Of a stretch of DNA of 7,905 nt, positions 5,929 through 7,905 are shown piece after piece. The position numbers and the translations under genes are program-made. The notes under the pieces are model-generated. The model was given only the letters and a program-made list of their open reading frames with translations. It was not told the DNA's origin and ran no database searches. Each line of letters opens with the position of its first letter. The stretch's first letter is position 1. Origin of the DNA: Flammeovirgaceae bacterium UBA2786. GTDB taxonomy: Bacteria > Bacteroidota > Bacteroidia > Cytophagales > Cyclobacteriaceae. The stretch lies in assembly GCA_002352225.1 (NCBI GenBank), contig DEIA01000080.1, positions 4,283 through 12,187 of the forward strand, written 5' to 3'.

Positions 5929-6795
5929 CTACTTTTTCAGTTCTTCAATTCGAGCCGCAAAGTAAGCCTTTTTTTGTGGAAACTTCCAAATCAGCTTTTT
6001 CAGTACCTCCACAGCCTTGTCTTTCTTTCCTTGTTTTAGCAGAATCTCTACCAGTGTTTCAGAAACGATATTTTCGCCATAGGTAACACTGGGTACCGAC
6101 AGGTCGGTTTTAGGTTGATTTTCGATTGCCTTTACCTTGGGCATAGAGGGTTGAGATTTGATAAATTGATCGATAATCTCAATCTGTTCCTTCTGTTTAT
6201 CGCCCTCGGGTTTAATCTTTTTCTTTTGAGATTTAATTTCCTTCAACAAGCCTTCATCCGGGTCGGTTGTCTTTGCCTTTTTTTGTTTTGAGGTTTCTGG
6301 TAAAACCGGTAATCCTTTTTCCAGGTTACTTACCATCTGTTCAAACCGGGCTTTTCTTTCGCGCAGAATTTCAATGTCGTGCATAACTTCGTTACACAAG
6401 GCATCGCCACTTAAAGCAGATGGTGTCTGAATAATTTTGTCTGATTCGGTTTCTACACCGGCCTTATCAGACTTTATTTGCTCTGCACCGGCTTCATGTT
6501 TAATCGATTTTACCGGCTCTGTTTTGTGAATCGGAATATGAACAACCCGGGGTTGTTGCAGGGCCGTCATTACCGACCTTAACACGGCTCTGTCGGTGCT
6601 GTAAATAGCACTTAAATGCAGGTGGTATTCTTTGTTGTTGAGGTTGTTATCCTGTGCGGCACGTGCCGCCAATCCATGCAATACCTGGCTATAGGGGTAA
6701 TCGCGTTGTAAGCTAAGTACTACTTCTGCTTCTTCTGGCGAAAGTGCAGTGTAGTTGGTTATGAGCTGATGAAACGTTTCTTTTTCCACAATCAA
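5929..6795 (-). CDS. Hypothetical protein with C-terminal TPR-like helix pair, between lptE and secG
   Basis: I cannot name this 288-residue protein. The N-terminal part (about residues 5-80) is helical, with YPYSQVLHGLAARAAQ and a nearby HLHLSAIYSTDRAVL, a pattern I associate with uncharacterised Bacteroidota proteins. The middle (about 90-235) is low-complexity, very rich in Lys, Glu and Gln, and probably disordered or coiled. The C-terminus, about 242-288, reads SETLVEILLKQGKKDKAVEV then LKKLIWKFPQKKAYFAARIE, which looks like one tetratricopeptide-type helix pair. There is no signal peptide or membrane segment, so it is presumably cytoplasmic. No ATG begins the frame: TTG at 6795-6793 or GTG at 6789-6787 is the likely start, with a 47-base gap after lptE. 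It is part of the envelope operon, and a scaffold-like role is only a guess. Confidence 0.85.
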   Translation of the reverse strand: MIVEKETFHQLITNYTALSPEEAEVVLSLQRDYPYSQVLHGLAARAAQDNNLNNKEYHLHLSAIYSTDRAVLRSVMTALQQPRVVHIPIHKTEPVKSIKHEAGAEQIKSDKAGVETESDKIIQTPSALSGDALCNEVMHDIEILRERKARFEQMVSNLEKGLPVLPETSKQKKAKTTDPDEGLLKEIKSQKKKIKPEGDKQKEQIEIIDQFIKSQPSMPKVKAIENQPKTDLSVPSVTYGENIVSETLVEILLKQGKKDKAVEVLKKLIWKFPQKKAYFAARIEELKK

Positions 6796-6842
6796 TAAGC
6801 CGTAAAAGTAAATGTAATTGAATTTAAGGCTTGTTGCAACCT

Positions 6843-7370
6843 TTACCAGTTTGCCAGCGTGGCATTAAAGATATCGATGTAAATCTGGTCGAGGATAGTT
6901 CGTTCCAGGTTTTCCTGTACCGAGCTTAATTCCTGTGTGCTGGGAAAATCTTTATAGAAGCTAAAGGTGCGATCTTTAAAATTATTTTTGGGCTCCAGGG
7001 TATCTACGTAATTAACCCGTACGGAAATGGTAAGTCGGGTAAGAGCTGCGGGGTCGCCTAATCGGTTGGTTGCTGCACCAGATACTGGCGCAACCGGACT
7101 AACTGCATATTGGGTTAGCGTTCCTTCAATCTGAAGTTCTCCATTTTCTTTTACTACTCTAAGACTGGAGTTTTGCTGCAGGTATTCTTTTAACCGGTTA
7201 GTGAATGTTTGCCCCAGGTTTGCCGGGCCTAAATCGGTGTTATTAAAAAAGTCTTCAACCTGAATAGATTTAGCAGCGGTTGAAGTACCCGTAAACGAAT
7301 AACTGATGCAGCTTTGAATGAGTGGTAAGGCTATCAGTAAGGCAAGGGCAATAATCCGGTTACTCTTCAA
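6843..7370 (-). CDS. lptE: LptE-like outer-membrane lipoprotein (LPS assembly)
   Basis: From a TTG at 7370-7368 the protein has 175 residues and opens with a textbook lipoprotein signal: MKSNR, a hydrophobic core, then LIQSC with the lipidated Cys at 21, followed by ISYSFTG as in Bacteroidota LptE proteins. The mature part contains IQVEDFFNNTDLGPANLGQT, a predicted LptE beta/alpha fold with a C-terminal helix (ENLERTILDQIYIDIFNATL). LptE plugs the LptD barrel and helps place LPS in the outer leaflet. The only ATG (7433) would add 21 residues before the signal and run back over the regulator's helix-turn-helix codons, so I prefer the TTG, which overlaps the regulator's stop by 11 bases and suggests translational coupling. 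The family call is strong; the start is inferred. Confidence 0.85.
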   Translation of the reverse strand: MKSNRIIALALLIALPLIQSCISYSFTGTSTAAKSIQVEDFFNNTDLGPANLGQTFTNRLKEYLQQNSSLRVVKENGELQIEGTLTQYAVSPVAPVSGAATNRLGDPAALTRLTISVRVNYVDTLEPKNNFKDRTFSFYKDFPSTQELSSVQENLERTILDQIYIDIFNATLANW

Positions 7371-7905
7371 GTTCGTATTCTTTAATTTTGCGATACAGTG
7401 TGCGCTCTGAAATACCCAAATCGCGTGCCGCATATTTGCGCTTATTATTGTTTTTACGTAGTGCCCGCATAATCAGTTCCTTTTCTTTTTTTACAATCGA
7501 GAGCGAATCATCTTCGGCCTCATGTGTAATGTCCTGAACTTCTTCTTCTGTTTCGTGTTGGTTAGTGTCTGCGTTCAGATAGGTAATGGGTTCGGTTACC
7601 GGGCTAAGGGGCTCGTTTAATCCTTCAAATAAGCCTGCATGTTCTTTTGCCAACTGGGCAGCCTGAGCCGGGTTTGTGGCACCATCTAATACAATTTTTT
7701 TAAGATCATTCATATCCTTACGTAATTCGAACAGGATCTTGTAAAGTATTTCACGTTCTGAAATATTATCAGCTTCATTTCCATCTTTTTTGTACAAAGC
7801 AGGTAAGCTGGTTTCTTTCGGGATATAATGAGCCAGAATATCGGCTGTAATTTCATTGCTGCCCGATGATAAGACTGAAATTTGTTCAACCAGGTTTTTC
7901 AATTG
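7360..7905 (-). CDS. Sigma-54-dependent transcriptional activator, C-terminal part (5' end outside window)
   Basis: The frame runs off the right edge; 181 residues are visible. They begin QLKNLVEQISVLS, the end of the AAA+ sigma-54 interaction domain just after the usual WPGN(V/I)R motif, so the TTG near the edge is internal and the ATPase core lies outside the window. A variable, acidic middle (about residues 60-135) is followed by a Fis-type helix-turn-helix at about 138-181: KEKELIMRALRKNNNKRKYAARDLGISERTLYRKIKEY (split here as ALRKNNNKRKYAARDLGISE then RTLYRKIKEY). Such proteins bind upstream sites and use ATP to open sigma-54 promoters. Stop TAA 7362-7360 overlaps the start of lptE, so regulator, lptE, the TPR-like gene and secG are likely one operon. 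Its target genes are unknown. A receiver or other sensor domain cannot be judged here. Confidence 0.92.
   Translation of the reverse strand, partial: QLKNLVEQISVLSSGSNEITADILAHYIPKETSLPALYKKDGNEADNISEREILYKILFELRKDMNDLKKIVLDGATNPAQAAQLAKEHAGLFEGLNEPLSPVTEPITYLNADTNQHETEEEVQDITHEAEDDSLSIVKKEKELIMRALRKNNNKRKYAARDLGISERTLYRKIKEYELEE

Noticed and set aside
5829..6086. Plus-strand 85-codon frame across the secG and TPR-like gene junction
   Set aside because: It is antisense to both coding ends, has no promoter or family resemblance, and secG is certain.

Overview
The window comes from a chromosome of the phylum Bacteroidota, most likely a Cytophagales-type bacterium. The evidence is the gene order (sigma-54 activator, LptE-like lipoprotein, unnamed TPR-like protein, SecG, with groES-groEL close by), start codons that almost never have a Shine-Dalgarno sequence, and a GroEL with the Gly-Met tail. 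This assignment rests on family knowledge and has not been searched. It looks like ordinary core genome; I see no phage, CRISPR, rRNA or tRNA.

Left part, plus strand: the C-terminal end of an OPT-family membrane transporter (1-456), a 156-base gap, then a complete cardiolipin synthase with two HKD motifs (613-2082). Facing it on the minus strand are a small TerB-like protein (2104-2472), a strong intrinsic terminator (2511-2543), and the chaperonin operon groES-groEL (4499 down to 2562). The 227-base gap upstream of groES is shared with a divergent plus-strand gene of unknown function (4727-5443). No CIRCE operator is visible there. A possible sigma-54 type -24/-12 element lies ahead of groES.

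Right part, minus strand: a compact run reading leftward, made of the C-terminal third of a sigma-54-dependent activator with a Fis-type helix-turn-helix (7905-7360), lptE overlapping it by 11 bases from a TTG start, a 288-residue TPR-like protein, and secG starting 3 bases after it. This looks like one envelope-biogenesis operon (outer-membrane LPS insertion and inner-membrane secretion) headed by or containing a regulator.

The most unusual non-coding object is a roughly 130-base imperfect inverted repeat (5452-5580) between the convergent unknown gene and secG. It has 15-base perfect ends that resemble insertion-sequence termini and flanking A and T runs. It is probably a MITE-like relic now serving as a two-way terminator. 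No clearly new biological system is apparent; the findings are modest leads.
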